DNA from: Flavobacterium chryseum
GTDB taxonomy: Bacteria > Bacteroidota > Bacteroidia > Flavobacteriales > Flavobacteriaceae
DNA: 64,000 nt
NCBI RefSeq assembly: GCF_004362015.1
Contig: NZ_SNWW01000006.1
Coordinates: 62,001-126,000 of the forward strand
Reading direction: 5' to 3'
Made by a program: the position numbers and the translations under genes. Below are positions 1-9,389 of this stretch, one piece after another. The first letter of the stretch is position 1. Every line of letters begins with the position of its first letter. The notes beneath the pieces are model-generated. The model saw nothing but the letters and a program-made list of their open reading frames with translations, had not been told where the DNA came from and made no database searches.

Positions 1-1
1 T

Positions 2-376
2 ATCGTATTTTCTGAAGAGCATGGTTATAATGCAAGCCTGTTGCCGTATGCCACGAGTGTTGGTGCGCCGGTGATAAAAGCAGATGATTTAGCAGGCTGG
101 AAAAGCATAGGCATCAATAAGGTAAACAAAGAATTAGAAAGTAAATTCAATGAATTAAAAGTTCAGTATCAAAATTTAATCGAAGAATTTCAGTGGAATG
201 AACTGCTGTACAATGCCAGATTTTCTTTTGAACCAATTGTTGGCGAAATCTATCATTTATACAAAGATGTAGATGGATTTAATTTTCTCTCGCTAATTGC
301 ACCGGAAGAATGGAATAAAGAACATGTGGGAACTTTTAGATTAAACAGTGATAAAAAATGGATTTTGATTGATTAA
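2..376 (+). CDS. DUF2452-like protein, 5' end missing
   Basis: The reading frame is open from the first bases of the window, so the true start lies upstream; only the C-terminal ~124 residues are seen. The fragment has the pattern I associate with DUF2452 proteins of Bacteroidota: a PYAT..GAP segment, a KVN..L..KF.EL...Y..L.EEF.WN stretch, then FEP..GE.YHLY and FLSLI.PE.W. The function of that family is unknown. It ends 29 bp before the flavin reductase on the same strand and may share its transcript. Coding status is firm; the family name is recalled from pattern, not searched. Confidence 0.65.
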   Translation: MVFSEEHGYNASLLPYATSVGAPVIKADDLAGWKSIGINKVNKELESKFNELKVQYQNLIEEFQWNELLYNARFSFEPIVGEIYHLYKDVDGFNFLSLIAPEEWNKEHVGTFRLNSDKKWILID

Positions 377-405
377 AAAAGTGCTGCTTTTAATAAATTT
401 TAAAA

Positions 406-1056
406 ATGAAAAACAAAATAAATTTTAAAACCAGTGATCTGGAAAAAATGGAAAAACAAACCGTAGTGCATCTGATCAACAGTTTGGGCGGTTTTAAAAG
501 TGTGGCATTGGTTGGCACTTCTGATACAGAAGGAAACACCAACTTGTCTGTTTTTAGTTCTTTTTTTCATATTGGCGCCAATCCCCCTCTTATAGGAATG
601 ATTTTTCGTCCGAGTCCGCCGGAACGTGATTCTATGCGAAATATTCTGAGTACCGGTTTTTATACCCTAAATCATATCAACGAAAATATTTACAGACAAG
701 CGCATCAGACATCGGCGAGATACGACAAAGAAATTTCAGAATTTGATGCAACGGGACTAAGCAAAGAATATAAAAATGATTTTTTTGCTCCTTTTGTAAA
801 AGAAAGCAACATACAGCTAGGCATTGAGTTTAAGGAAAAAATAGATATTGCAATTAATAATACAACTTTGATTATTGGTGAAATAGTTCAAATTTTTATT
901 CCCGAAGACTGCCTGAGCGATGATGGTTTTGTGAATTTAGAAAAAGCCAATACCCTCACCTGCTCCGGTCTTGACAGCTATCACAGAACCGTACAGCTGG
1001 ACCGGTTGAGTTACGCAAAACCCAATAAGGAAATCACATCACTGCTTGACAATTGA
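406..1056 (+). CDS. Flavin reductase family protein
   Basis: A 216-residue protein of the flavin-reductase-like (FMN-binding split-barrel) fold. Typical features are the N-terminal SVALVGTSD.EGN.NLSVFSSFFHIGANPPL region (FMN phosphate/isoalloxazine contacts) and the GFRPSPPERDS-like turn around residue 65-75 (here IFRPSPPERDS). Such proteins bind FMN and reduce it with NAD(P)H or act as flavoprotein oxidoreductases in the cytosol. The gene directly precedes the flavin-dependent photolyase genes and its stop codon TGA (1054-1056) overlaps a TTG that could start the next gene, so translational coupling is plausible. A role in supplying reduced flavin to the photolyases is inference only. Confidence 0.85.
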   Translation: MKNKINFKTSDLEKMEKQTVVHLINSLGGFKSVALVGTSDTEGNTNLSVFSSFFHIGANPPLIGMIFRPSPPERDSMRNILSTGFYTLNHINENIYRQAHQTSARYDKEISEFDATGLSKEYKNDFFAPFVKESNIQLGIEFKEKIDIAINNTTLIIGEIVQIFIPEDCLSDDGFVNLEKANTLTCSGLDSYHRTVQLDRLSYAKPNKEITSLLDN

Positions 1057-2484
1057 ATAAAAAAAAAAGTAAATATTATATGGTTCAAACGTGATCTGCG
1101 TTTTACAGATCACGAGCCATTATATTTGGCGCAGCAGGAAAATATTCCTGTGCTTTTGATTTATTTTTTTGAGCCTTCAGTAATGGCTTACGATGATTCT
1201 GATGTGCGTCACTGGCGCTTTATTTATGAATCTTTGCAGGAAATGCAGTCCAAATTAACGACGAATGTAGCGCAGATTTATTATTTTCATAACGAAGTTC
1301 AAACTGTTTTTGAACAGTTATGCAATTTGTACGACATTAAAACAGTCTTTTCACATCAGGAGATTGGCAATAAAATTACTTTTGACCGTGATATTGCGAT
1401 GCAGTCTTTTTTTGATGCGCATCAAATTCTATGGAAAGAATCGCAGCTGCATGGTGTCATCAGAAAATTGAAATCAAGACAAGACTGGGAAAAACGCTGG
1501 GAAATAATAATGCGTGCACCGCCAAAAATGATCGATCTGAATGCTTTTAAAATTGAAAATTTAGAGGCTGATTTTTATCAAAAGTTAAAAGGAAAAGCAC
1601 TTTCAAAAGATATTACGGAGCGAAATAAAAACTTTCAGCAGGGCGGCGAATACTGGGCCTGGCGGTATTTAGACAGTTTTGCAAAACAGCGGCATGTAAA
1701 TTACAGCAAACATATTTCGAAACCTGGTTTAAGCCGTAAGGGATGCAGCCGCTTATCTCCTTATTTAGCGTACGGAAACATCAGTATGAGAATGGTGTAT
1801 CAATATACGAATCAGTTTTATGAAGCATCTCCCAATAAAAAAGCCATGCTTAATTTTGTCTCGCGTTTGCATTGGCACTGTCACTTTATGCAGAAATTTG
1901 AAAGTGACTGCCGCATTGAGTTTGAGAATATAGACCGAAGTTTTGATGTGCTGATAAAACCTAAAAATGAGACTTACATCAAAGCCTGGCAGGAAGGAAA
2001 AACAGGTGTGCCGATTGTAGATGCTTGTATGCGCTGTCTGGCTCAGACTGGATTTATTAATTTTAGAATGCGCGCTCTGGTGGTTTCTTTTTTTGTATTT
2101 AATCTCTGGCAGGACTGGCGCGAGCTTCATTTTTTGGCACGGCAGTTTCTCGATTATGAAACCGGTATTCACTATCCGCAATTGCAGATGCAGGCGGGCG
2201 TAACCGGAACAGGAACTATTAGAATTTACAATCCCGTCAAAAACTCAGAAGAACACGACACTGAAGGTATTTTCATCAAACAGTGGCTTCCTGAATTGGC
2301 TGCCATTCCCCCACATTTAATTCATGAACCCTGGAAATTAAGCCTAATAGAGCAGCAGTTGTACAATTGTGAAATAGGAATTGATTATCCTTTTCCGATT
2401 GTAAATATTGAAGAGACCAGAAAGCACGCCAGTGAAGCTATCTGGAATGCCCGAAAAAAAGAAGCGATCAATAAATCAGAATAA
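1057..2484 (+). CDS. Deoxyribodipyrimidine photolyase / cryptochrome family (start disturbed)
   Basis: Blue-light, FAD-dependent photolyase/cryptochrome, about 475 residues. The frame begins with [19 protein letters not shown], the typical N-terminal strand of the antenna-binding domain, which lies upstream of the first usual start codon in frame (TTG at 1126). The C-terminal FAD-binding domain shows [27 protein letters not shown], and [17 protein letters not shown] followed by the YNP and P.L segments. There is no ATG/GTG/TTG in frame before residue ~24. A TTG at 1053 would read into the gene if the A10 run at 1059-1068 were one base shorter. DUF2256 and a second photolyase follow. It could be a CPD photolyase or a cryptochrome; sequence reading cannot separate them. 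Confidence 0.85.
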   Translation: MKKKVNIIWFKRDLRFTDHEPLYLAQQENIPVLLIYFFEPSVMAYDDSDVRHWRFIYESLQEMQSKLTTNVAQIYYFHNEVQTVFEQLCNLYDIKTVFSHQEIGNKITFDRDIAMQSFFDAHQILWKESQLHGVIRKLKSRQDWEKRWEIIMRAPPKMIDLNAFKIENLEADFYQKLKGKALSKDITERNKNFQQGGEYWAWRYLDSFAKQRHVNYSKHISKPGLSRKGCSRLSPYLAYGNISMRMVYQYTNQFYEASPNKKAMLNFVSRLHWHCHFMQKFESDCRIEFENIDRSFDVLIKPKNETYIKAWQEGKTGVPIVDACMRCLAQTGFINFRMRALVVSFFVFNLWQDWRELHFLARQFLDYETGIHYPQLQMQAGVTGTGTIRIYNPVKNSEEHDTEGIFIKQWLPELAAIPPHLIHEPWKLSLIEQQLYNCEIGIDYPFPIVNIEETRKHASEAIWNARKKEAINKSE

Positions 2485-2502
2485 AAACCTAAATCAGGTA
2501 TC

Positions 2503-2640
2503 ATGCGAACAGTAAAAAAACAAAATCTTCCCGTTAAAATATGTCCGGTCTGCAACCGACCTTTTTCATGGAGGAAGAAATGGGAAAAAGTTTGGGATGA
2601 AGTAAAATACTGTAGTGATAAATGCAGAATGAATAAATAA
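2503..2640 (+). CDS. DUF2256 zinc-ribbon protein
   Basis: A 45-residue protein that starts with ATG and stops one base before the next photolyase's ATG. It has two cysteine pairs, C14-x2-C17 and C37-x3-C41, and the [26 protein letters not shown] pattern of DUF2256. That family is commonly found fused to or next to photolyase/cryptochrome genes; its function is unknown, and the four cysteines suggest a zinc ribbon. The tight spacing (18 bp after the upstream photolyase, 1 bp before the downstream one) puts it in the same operon. Confidence 0.88.
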   Translation: MRTVKKQNLPVKICPVCNRPFSWRKKWEKVWDEVKYCSDKCRMNK

Positions 2641-2641
2641 T

Positions 2642-4180
2642 ATGGCAGACAAAACGTTAAGGCTCATTATGGGTGATCAGTTAAATTGTAATCATTCCTG
2701 GTTTGAAACAACAGACCATTCGATAACGTATGTGATGATGGAAATCAGGACAGAAACCGATTATGCAACACATCACATTCAAAAAACAGCAGGCTTTTTT
2801 GCTGCAATGCGTCAGTTTTCTAATTTTCTGAAATCCAAAAAACATCAGTGTATCTATATAAAAATAAACGATAAAGACAATTTACAATCTCTTGAGGCTA
2901 ACCTCTCTAATATAATTGAAAAAGATCATTACACGAAATTTGAATACCAGTTGCCAGATGAATATCGGGTAGATTTGATATTGAAAAATTTCACTTCAAA
3001 GCTTGGTATTGCTTCTAAAGTTTACGATACTCAGCATTTTTTCAGCACCCGTGATGAACTCGGAAAATTCTTTGAAGGCAAAAAAAGTTTTTTGATGGAA
3101 AGTTTTTACCGTGCAATGCGAAAAAAACATCAGGTACTAATGTCTGGAGAAAACCCGATAACAGGCCAATGGAATTACGATGAAGAAAACAGAAAGAAAC
3201 TTCCAAAAAATCATAAACCGGCTGCCCCTTTAGTTTTCAATAATAATGTTTCAGATATTGTAGATGCTATTTTGCAGACCGATATTAACACTATGGGTGT
3301 TATTGATAAAACCAATTTCATCTGGCCGATAAACAGGGATCAGTCTCTTGAACTGCTTTCGCATTTTGTAACTGAATGCTTGCCTTTATTTGGTACTTAT
3401 CAGGATGCCATGATTCCTAATGAATGGTCTTTATACCATTCTAGATTATCCTTTTCATTAAATACAAAAATGATTTCTCCGGCTGAAGTAATAGAAGCCG
3501 CAATTGGCGCCTGGCAAAAACAGCCTGAGATTATTGCTTACAATCAGTTGGAAGGTTTTGTACGCCAGATTATTGGCTGGCGCGAATATATGAGGGGTAT
3601 TTACTGGCTCAAGATGCCGGAATACGCTACGTTAAATTTTTTCAACCATCAGGAAAAATTACCTCAATGGTTCTGGACAGGCAAAACTAAAATGAATTGT
3701 CTTAAGGACGCCATAACGCAATCGCTGACGTTTGCATACGCGCATCATATTCAGCGCTTAATGATTACAGGAAATTTTGCGCTTTTGGCCGGAACTGATC
3801 CTGAAGAAGTCGATCAATGGTATCTTGGCATTTATATTGATGCTCTCGATTGGGTTGAAATTACCAACACCCGCGGCATGAGTCAGTTTGCAGATGGAGG
3901 AATTGTCGGCACAAAACCTTATGTAAGTTCGGCTGCCTATATTGATAAAATGAGTCATTATTGTGGTACCTGTTTTTATAATAAAACGAAAAAAACAGGA
4001 GACAGATCCTGCCCTTTTAATAGCTTGTATTGGAATTTTTATGATAAACATGAAGCGAAACTAGCGCATAATCCCAGAATTGGAATGATGTATAAAGTAT
4101 GGCATAGAATGAAGCCTGAAGATAAAACAGCATTATTAGAACAGGCAGATTATTACTTAAAACACATTAACGAGCTGTAA
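2642..4180 (+). CDS. FeS-BCP type (6-4) photolyase / cryptochrome family protein
   Basis: A 512-residue protein of the iron-sulfur bacterial cryptochrome/photolyase class (PhrB-like, COG3046). It opens with TLRLIMGDQLN..HSWF, the family N-terminus. Four cysteines at residues 353, 441, 444 and 457 have the spacing of the [4Fe-4S] ligands known in Agrobacterium PhrB. The FAD-domain signatures GFVRQIIGWREYMRG and HHIQRLM.TGNFALL are present, as is the ALDWVEITNTRGMSQFADGG region. Members use FAD and light to repair (6-4) photoproducts. It is the last gene of the flavin reductase-photolyase-DUF2256 group. Confidence 0.93.
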   Translation: MADKTLRLIMGDQLNCNHSWFETTDHSITYVMMEIRTETDYATHHIQKTAGFFAAMRQFSNFLKSKKHQCIYIKINDKDNLQSLEANLSNIIEKDHYTKFEYQLPDEYRVDLILKNFTSKLGIASKVYDTQHFFSTRDELGKFFEGKKSFLMESFYRAMRKKHQVLMSGENPITGQWNYDEENRKKLPKNHKPAAPLVFNNNVSDIVDAILQTDINTMGVIDKTNFIWPINRDQSLELLSHFVTECLPLFGTYQDAMIPNEWSLYHSRLSFSLNTKMISPAEVIEAAIGAWQKQPEIIAYNQLEGFVRQIIGWREYMRGIYWLKMPEYATLNFFNHQEKLPQWFWTGKTKMNCLKDAITQSLTFAYAHHIQRLMITGNFALLAGTDPEEVDQWYLGIYIDALDWVEITNTRGMSQFADGGIVGTKPYVSSAAYIDKMSHYCGTCFYNKTKKTGDRSCPFNSLYWNFYDKHEAKLAHNPRIGMMYKVWHRMKPEDKTALLEQADYYLKHINEL

Positions 4181-4221
4181 AAAACTGAATTATTTAAGAT
4201 CACTCAGCAGTAAATTATCAT

Positions 4222-4680
4222 TTAAGAGCGTGGTTTAGACAAGTTTCTGTCGTACATAATAATAGTTCCTGCAACAGCCACATTCAAGCTTTTTTCTGAT
4301 TTAAATTTTACTAAATGATGGCATTTATCCATTACTTTTTTGGATAAGCCATGATCTTCTGCTCCTAATAAATAGACACAACGTCTTGGATGTTCAAAGG
4401 TCTCTAAATCAGTAGCTTTTTCATCTAATTCAACGCCAACCAATCGCGCTCCTTTTGGTAAGTTTTCAAAAAAAGCTTCAAAAGTGTCATAATGAAAATA
4501 AGGAATTGCTTTTACGGCATCATGTGTATCAGAAGCTTGTTTGGCATATCGATTACCTATTGTAAATATGAAAGTAGCGCCTAAGTTTTGGGCAGATCGC
4601 CATAAAACACCCAAATTTTCAGGCGTTTTGCCATTTTGTATTCCTATACCAAAATATTCATTTATAAAATTATCATTCAT
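4222..4680 (-). CDS. RNA methyltransferase, SpoU/TrmH (SPOUT) family
   Basis: A 152-residue single-domain SPOUT methyltransferase. The three class motifs are visible: N-x-G..R in TPENLGVLWRSAQ, the knot residues LLGAEDHGLS, and SLNVAVAGTI near the C-terminus. Such enzymes 2'-O-methylate a ribose in tRNA or rRNA using S-adenosylmethionine. I chose the ATG at 4678-4680 (MNDNF) because the frame can only be extended by five unconvincing residues upstream. It converges on the photolyase with 41 bp between the stops. The substrate RNA cannot be read from the sequence. Confidence 0.9.
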   Translation of the reverse strand: MNDNFINEYFGIGIQNGKTPENLGVLWRSAQNLGATFIFTIGNRYAKQASDTHDAVKAIPYFHYDTFEAFFENLPKGARLVGVELDEKATDLETFEHPRRCVYLLGAEDHGLSKKVMDKCHHLVKFKSEKSLNVAVAGTIIMYDRNLSKPRS

Positions 4681-4865
4681 GTGACAAAAGTACAAACTGT
4701 AAGTACATAAATCAATTTTTATTGAAATGAACGAAGAACTTATATTGATATGTATTAGCTATGTTTACGAAGTTACCATTCAATAATTATCAAAAAAAAA
4801 TGCTACAACTAAATATTGTAACATTTTTTTAAAGCTCGATCGTAATGATATCTCAATAAGTAGGT

Positions 4866-5378
4866 CTATTTGTTGTCAAACTCTCTACGGTTATAAAAAC
4901 TGTCATCATCACTTGCATTACCATGATTAGAATCATTTTCAGGATAATAGGAGTTCATCACATTTCTTTCGTAGTTTCTGTCAAAATTGTGCTGGTGACT
5001 GTATCTGCTTGTTTTTCTAAATGTATCATACCCAATACTGTTGGCCATGACAATTTTCGTGTCTTTATTTATGGATACAGACCCAATCGGAATGATAATA
5101 TGGCTGTTTCCGTCTTTATACATAAACTCTTTTCCATTATCATTTGCAAGAGCATCATGCACTTCATTATGGCTGTCATCTATTAATGCCTTATCTACAT
5201 TAACATCCAGATAAACAACACGCTGCATATCTTTATTAACCCAAAGGTTGTCAATTTTACCAATAGTTCTGTTTTCAGAGTCAACTATTTTCCATCCTCT
5301 GACGTCAGAATAATTTGAAGCGATTTTATAATCAGAAAGTTCGTCCAGTCTGTATAAATTTCTATCTTTATTTTCCAT
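4866..5378 (-). CDS. PRC-barrel domain protein
   Basis: A 170-residue soluble protein with one PRC-barrel domain. Residues ~18-110 contain SDVRGWKIVDSENRTIGKIDNLWVNKD...VYLDVNVD, then a strand reading HIIIPIGSVSINKDTK.V. The C-terminal 50 residues are rich in H, N, D, S and Y and look disordered. PRC-barrel proteins act as small binding modules, for example in photosynthetic reaction centre H subunits and RimM; in Bacteroidota such genes are common in stress-associated regions. No enzyme activity is implied. It is transcribed alone on the minus strand. Confidence 0.82.
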   Translation of the reverse strand: MENKDRNLYRLDELSDYKIASNYSDVRGWKIVDSENRTIGKIDNLWVNKDMQRVVYLDVNVDKALIDDSHNEVHDALANDNGKEFMYKDGNSHIIIPIGSVSINKDTKIVMANSIGYDTFRKTSRYSHQHNFDRNYERNVMNSYYPENDSNHGNASDDDSFYNRREFDNK

Positions 5379-5572
5379 AATTCATTTTTTAGTATTGTAA
5401 CATTGTAAATTCATTTTTTCGCTAAGTATAATTATAGAAGCATTAACTGGTATTACCCTTACTTCTATTTCAACTTATAAATTCACCAAGGTATGTCCTA
5501 AAATATTTTTAAGACATTAAAGGACAAGAGCTTAAATTTAAAGAAGCTGCTTTAATTCCTGCCTTTTCCTGG

Positions 5573-5740
5573 TTAATTTGATATAGTATCTGTACCTGTA
5601 GCGTTTTCGATTTGTGTGCTACTTTCACTACTAGCCTCATTATCTCTTAAAAACACGAAGTATACAAGCGCTGCAATTAAAAGCACTACTACAATCCATG
5701 GCCATAAAGGCTTCTTTTTCTCAATTTTGATTTCTGCCAT
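5573..5740 (-). CDS. Small single-pass membrane protein
   Basis: A 55-residue ORF starting at ATG with MAEIKIEKKKPLWPW, followed by one hydrophobic helix (residues ~15-31, WIVVVLLIAALVYFVF) and a polar Ser/Thr/Glu tail of ~22 residues. The basic N-terminus before the helix predicts a cytoplasmic N-terminus and an outside tail. No family is recognised. It lies between the PRC-barrel and cold-shock genes on the same strand, spaced by about 200 bp on both sides, so it probably has its own promoter. Confidence 0.65.
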   Translation of the reverse strand: MAEIKIEKKKPLWPWIVVVLLIAALVYFVFLRDNEASSESSTQIENATGTDTISN

Positions 5741-5898
5741 AACTTATTTTTTTGATTATAAAATATTTTAATATTGTACTAAAGGTACAATTGAGCTTAG
5801 GCTAAAAAAGTATTAAATTTCAGTAAGAAGTTATAAAATTCCCAGTAAACTAAAATTTATAAATGGTTTAATCTGTTGGTAGAAACTATATTAAATAG

Positions 5899-5927
5899 AA
5901 AAAGGCACCTGCTGAGCGGGTGCCTTT
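5899..5927 (-). terminator. Terminator of the cold-shock gene
   Basis: A hairpin with 9-bp arms (AAAGGCACC at 5901-5909 pairing with GGTGCCTTT at 5919-5927). Read on the minus strand it is followed by a T-run, and it lies 24 bp after the cold-shock stop codon. Confidence 0.85.
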
Positions 5928-5950
5928 GTAAGCTAACTGTTATAGTTTGA

Positions 5951-6142
5951 TTATGCTATGACTACGTTTACTGCATTTGGACCTTTACGGCCTTCTTCAA
6001 CGTCATAACGTACTTCATCGTTTTCACGGATGTTTTCTGATAGACCTGAAACATGAACAAAAACTTCAGCTCCTCCATTATTAGGAGTTATGAATCCGAA
6101 ACCTTTTTCTTCATTGAAAAATTTTACTGTACCTTCTTGCAT
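5951..6142 (-). CDS. CspA-family cold-shock protein
   Basis: A 63-residue single cold-shock domain protein with both RNA-binding motifs, RNP1 (KGFGFI, residues 13-18) and RNP2 (VFVHV, residues 27-31). Proteins of this type bind single-stranded RNA and DNA and act as RNA chaperones. The gene is monocistronic, with its own hairpin terminator and an AT-rich upstream region of ~300 bp that may contain the long leader typical for csp mRNAs, although I see no defined element in it. Confidence 0.95.
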   Translation of the reverse strand: MQEGTVKFFNEEKGFGFITPNNGGAEVFVHVSGLSENIRENDEVRYDVEEGRKGPNAVNVVIA

Positions 6143-6466
6143 TTTTAATGTATTTAATTGCTCAAAGATAAACTTTATTATAACATAACAAACTGAAATC
6201 TAAGTTTTTATTTATAAAAATATTTTTCAAAGGATGAATAATTGAAAATAGATCAAATTCTACGATAATTTTCATTACAGATTCATGGAGCTAAATCCCT
6301 CATTTTATAGAGTCTTATTTATTGATAAAGATCAACTAAGGTATTTATTAATGTGTATAGCTTTGCTACTGACTATGAGTAAAATTTTTCAATAGCACGT
6401 TCTGGAGAGATCCTGATACTTGCAAATAATATTAGAAAAAATAAAACCTCATTGATTGCTACAATT
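6143..6466. other. Divergent intergenic region
   Basis: About 320 bp between the divergently transcribed cold-shock gene and the unknown gene at 6467. It is AT-rich, has no ORF of note, and should contain both promoters. I see no clear hairpin or repeat. Confidence 0.5.
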
Positions 6467-6802
6467 ATGAATACAAAAACTAATATCGTTTATTTTCTGG
6501 ATAACACAGAGATGTCTATTATCGAAATTGAAAATGAAACCATTGGCTTGAAAGATAACCATTGGCTTATACACTACAAGAGTAACAAGACTGTCAATTT
6601 TTTTAAATTCCATCACTCTGGCTCTTTGCGAATACAGGAGCGTTACATCAAACGCGGTTTTTTGAAGGGAAGTAAAAATAATAGAAAATATTTCATAGAA
6701 ATAGACAATCTGGTTGTCTCATTTAAGGAAAAAAAACTTGATCAGATTTCTGAAACTGTTAGGAGCCAAATAAATTTGTACCTGAATAACTTTATTCTGT
6801 AA
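6467..6802 (+). CDS. Hypothetical protein
   Basis: A 111-residue protein that I do not recognise. ATG at 6467 is preferred over an upstream TTG. It contains short beta-rich segments (NIVYFLDNTEMSIIEIENETIGL, HWLIHYKSN) and a basic middle region, with no signal peptide, membrane helix or metal motif. It stands alone between the divergent cold-shock gene and the convergent TonB receptor gene. Codon usage looks like its neighbours, so it is probably a real gene, but no role can be suggested. Confidence 0.55.
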   Translation: MNTKTNIVYFLDNTEMSIIEIENETIGLKDNHWLIHYKSNKTVNFFKFHHSGSLRIQERYIKRGFLKGSKNNRKYFIEIDNLVVSFKEKKLDQISETVRSQINLYLNNFIL

Positions 6803-7004
6803 GTACGCTGCTTCCTAAAATTTGTAATAACGAAACTTTTAATTGCACTCCTATTTAAGAATTTTCATCAACGCTTTGGAGTTTAATAACTGTGATATAC
6901 TTTCTTGATTTCATATCTGTTTTAATATAAAAAAGTTTGCCTCATTAATAAATTAACGGACAAACTCTTTCAACTTAACCAATATGAAACTACTCTAAAT
7001 CAAC

Positions 7005-9389
7005 TTAAAACTGATACCTGTAACCAAAATCCGGCTGGAAGCCTATTTGGTCTATTTGATTTACCTGTTGCGTAACTCTGTTATAACTTTTAGTAAAAAC
7101 ATTGCTGTTATTAGTAACATTTTGAAAGTCCACATAAAAAGAATGGGAGCTTTTCTTTTTACTGCTATTAAGTTTTACAGCAAATTTAATATCCAGCCTG
7201 AAATAAGAATCATACTGTTCGCTATAAGCCTTTAGATCATCTCTAATTTCATAACCTTCAGCAATCGAAGCATTCAGGTCTACCGGAGTATAGTGGCGCC
7301 CGCCTGCTGTTGTAAATTTACCATTGATGGAAAATACGTTCTTTTTAGCTTTCCCAATTTTAAATTCTTTACCGCCTAAAGCATTGATTACATAACCATT
7401 ATTAAAGGGTGAGTCTCTCTCGATATTGTCGCTCCCTTTATATTTACTATCAAAGAGAGAGGACGTAAATAATACATTATAGCCTCTGCTAAAGAACTTT
7501 TCCAAAGTAAATTCGATACCCTGATTAAATCCTGTACCTTTACTGATCAATGAAGTTTTATCAATCGAAAATCCAAAATCAGCTCCTTCTGTAAGAGAAG
7601 AATAACTCGTTGGTGCCCTCTCTACTGCTGCCTTATCCACCGCCTGATAATATACCTCTACTTTAGCCCTCCATTTGTCTGCAAATCGGGTATCATAACC
7701 TAAAACATAATGCTGGCTTCTAACCAAATCAAGATTTTTATTGGTCTGCAATAAATTTCCATCTACATTTTCGTTTAAAAATAATAAAGGTGCAGCTACA
7801 TTCTGATGATGCAGTCCATATCCAAAACTTAGTGAATTTGCATTGTTTATTGCATATGTCAGTGCGGCTCTGGGCTCCAGTACTGCTTGTTCATTTAATG
7901 AAAAGTACTGTCCATGAAGTCCCGCATTTAAAGTTAATTTTTCACTAAGTCTGTATTGTGCCATTGCATAAGGCTGCAAAATTGAATAACTGCCGTCAGT
8001 ATCCAGCAAATTGACATAATCCGGATATCCGTCACCATCACGATCTGCCTGTCTGTCCCTATCCCATAAATTTGTGTTTAGAGAGAAAAACTCAAGAAGT
8101 ATCCCGGTTCTAAAAGTAAGTTTATTCGAAATTTTAGAATTTAATAAGGTAGAAAAGGTAAACCTGCTCTCTGTACTTTTACCTTTTGCAAAATGTATCT
8201 TGCTTTCCTGAGGCGTATCTAAGTTGTAGTAACGGTCTTCCTCACTGGTATTTGTTGAAGAAGAATACCCCACTACCGTTTTTAAAACGGAATTAGAACC
8301 CACATCTATAGTATGTTTTGCTCCAAAAGCACTAAATCCTGAAGTTACAAATTCATCTGTGTCTCTTGTTGCAAAAAGATCATCACCATCCAACTCTACA
8401 TCCTTCCCTATTAGGTCAATATTCGATGTTCCTAAAATTCCAAAAACAGATACATTCCCTAATTTTCCTTTTCCGAAATCTACATTAAATGAAAAATCAC
8501 TGTAGTTGGGCTGAGCCGTTGAACCTGCAAATCCTAATGGACCTATTATTCCGTAACGGCCTGCTGCAAGAAAAGAACCTCCTTTTTTGCCTAATGGTCC
8601 TTCCGCCATTGCCTCCAAACCCGGAAATGCAGCCACACCAACAGTATATTCATAATCACTTGAATTTCCTTTTCGAAGTCCAAGATCAAAAACACCGCCA
8701 ATAGCATTACCGTATTCAGCCGGAAAAGCAGAAGTTATAAAATCAGAATTAGCCAACAAATTAGGATTTAATGCAGAAACGGGACTGCCGGTTGTACCAA
8801 GTGTCGAAAAGTGATTTGGACTGGGAATAGGTATTCCTTCTAAACGCCACAATAATCCCGAAGGCGAATTCCCTCTTATAACGATATCATTTCTACTGTC
8901 ATCAGCTGTTGAAACTCCCGCAAAATTTGAGGCTAACCTCGCCACATCACTTCGTCCGCCAGCATATCTGTTTACTTCTTCTGTAGAAAATTGGCGTGCA
9001 GAAACGGCTGCCATCTTGTTAACCGTCTTTGCCTTATTATTTCCGCCACTAATTACAACTTCCTGAAGCGTATTAAAACTCTCTGTCAATGCAATTGCAA
9101 TAATAACATCCTTTCCGGAGGTAACATCAATATCAGGAACAGTAATACTTTCATAACCTAAAAAGCTAACCCTCACACTTTGTCTGCCTATTGGTACATT
9201 AGACAATAAGAATGTACCGTTTCCGGATGTAGTGTCTGTAATACTTGATTCGCCTATTAGCTCTATGGTTGCTGCAGCTAAAGGTTTTTCAGATTGCTTA
9301 TCCGTCAAGGTTCCCCTTATTATGCCCGTTTGAGCAAATGATAGTGCATTTATGAGAAACAGTGCAACTATTAAAATGTGTTTTTTCAT
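7005..9389 (-). CDS. TonB-dependent outer-membrane receptor with carboxypeptidase-regulatory-like N-domain
   Basis: A 794-residue outer-membrane protein. Residues 1-19 are a signal peptide (ending SFAQ). Residues ~22-108 form a CarboxypepD_reg-like beta-sandwich (GIIRGTLTDKQSEKPLAAATIEL). The plug domain follows (VNRYAGGRSDVARLASNFAGV, IVIRGNSPSGLLWRLEGIPIP), then a beta-barrel ending in an aromatic residue (YRYQF), as outer-membrane barrels do. It takes up an unknown ligand across the outer membrane with energy from TonB. No SusD-like partner lies next to it, so it is not a classic SusC. The gene is monocistronic, and an imperfect hairpin (6931-6966) downstream may terminate it. Confidence 0.93.
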   Translation of the reverse strand: MKKHILIVALFLINALSFAQTGIIRGTLTDKQSEKPLAAATIELIGESSITDTTSGNGTFLLSNVPIGRQSVRVSFLGYESITVPDIDVTSGKDVIIAIALTESFNTLQEVVISGGNNKAKTVNKMAAVSARQFSTEEVNRYAGGRSDVARLASNFAGVSTADDSRNDIVIRGNSPSGLLWRLEGIPIPSPNHFSTLGTTGSPVSALNPNLLANSDFITSAFPAEYGNAIGGVFDLGLRKGNSSDYEYTVGVAAFPGLEAMAEGPLGKKGGSFLAAGRYGIIGPLGFAGSTAQPNYSDFSFNVDFGKGKLGNVSVFGILGTSNIDLIGKDVELDGDDLFATRDTDEFVTSGFSAFGAKHTIDVGSNSVLKTVVGYSSSTNTSEEDRYYNLDTPQESKIHFAKGKSTESRFTFSTLLNSKISNKLTFRTGILLEFFSLNTNLWDRDRQADRDGDGYPDYVNLLDTDGSYSILQPYAMAQYRLSEKLTLNAGLHGQYFSLNEQAVLEPRAALTYAINNANSLSFGYGLHHQNVAAPLLFLNENVDGNLLQTNKNLDLVRSQHYVLGYDTRFADKWRAKVEVYYQAVDKAAVERAPTSYSSLTEGADFGFSIDKTSLISKGTGFNQGIEFTLEKFFSRGYNVLFTSSLFDSKYKGSDNIERDSPFNNGYVINALGGKEFKIGKAKKNVFSINGKFTTAGGRHYTPVDLNASIAEGYEIRDDLKAYSEQYDSYFRLDIKFAVKLNSSKKKSSHSFYVDFQNVTNNSNVFTKSYNRVTQQVNQIDQIGFQPDFGYRYQF

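Noticed and set aside
1765-2181. 138-codon minus-strand frame inside the first photolyase gene
   Set aside because: Lies wholly within a conserved gene on the other strand, encodes no recognisable motif, and has no ribosome-binding context.
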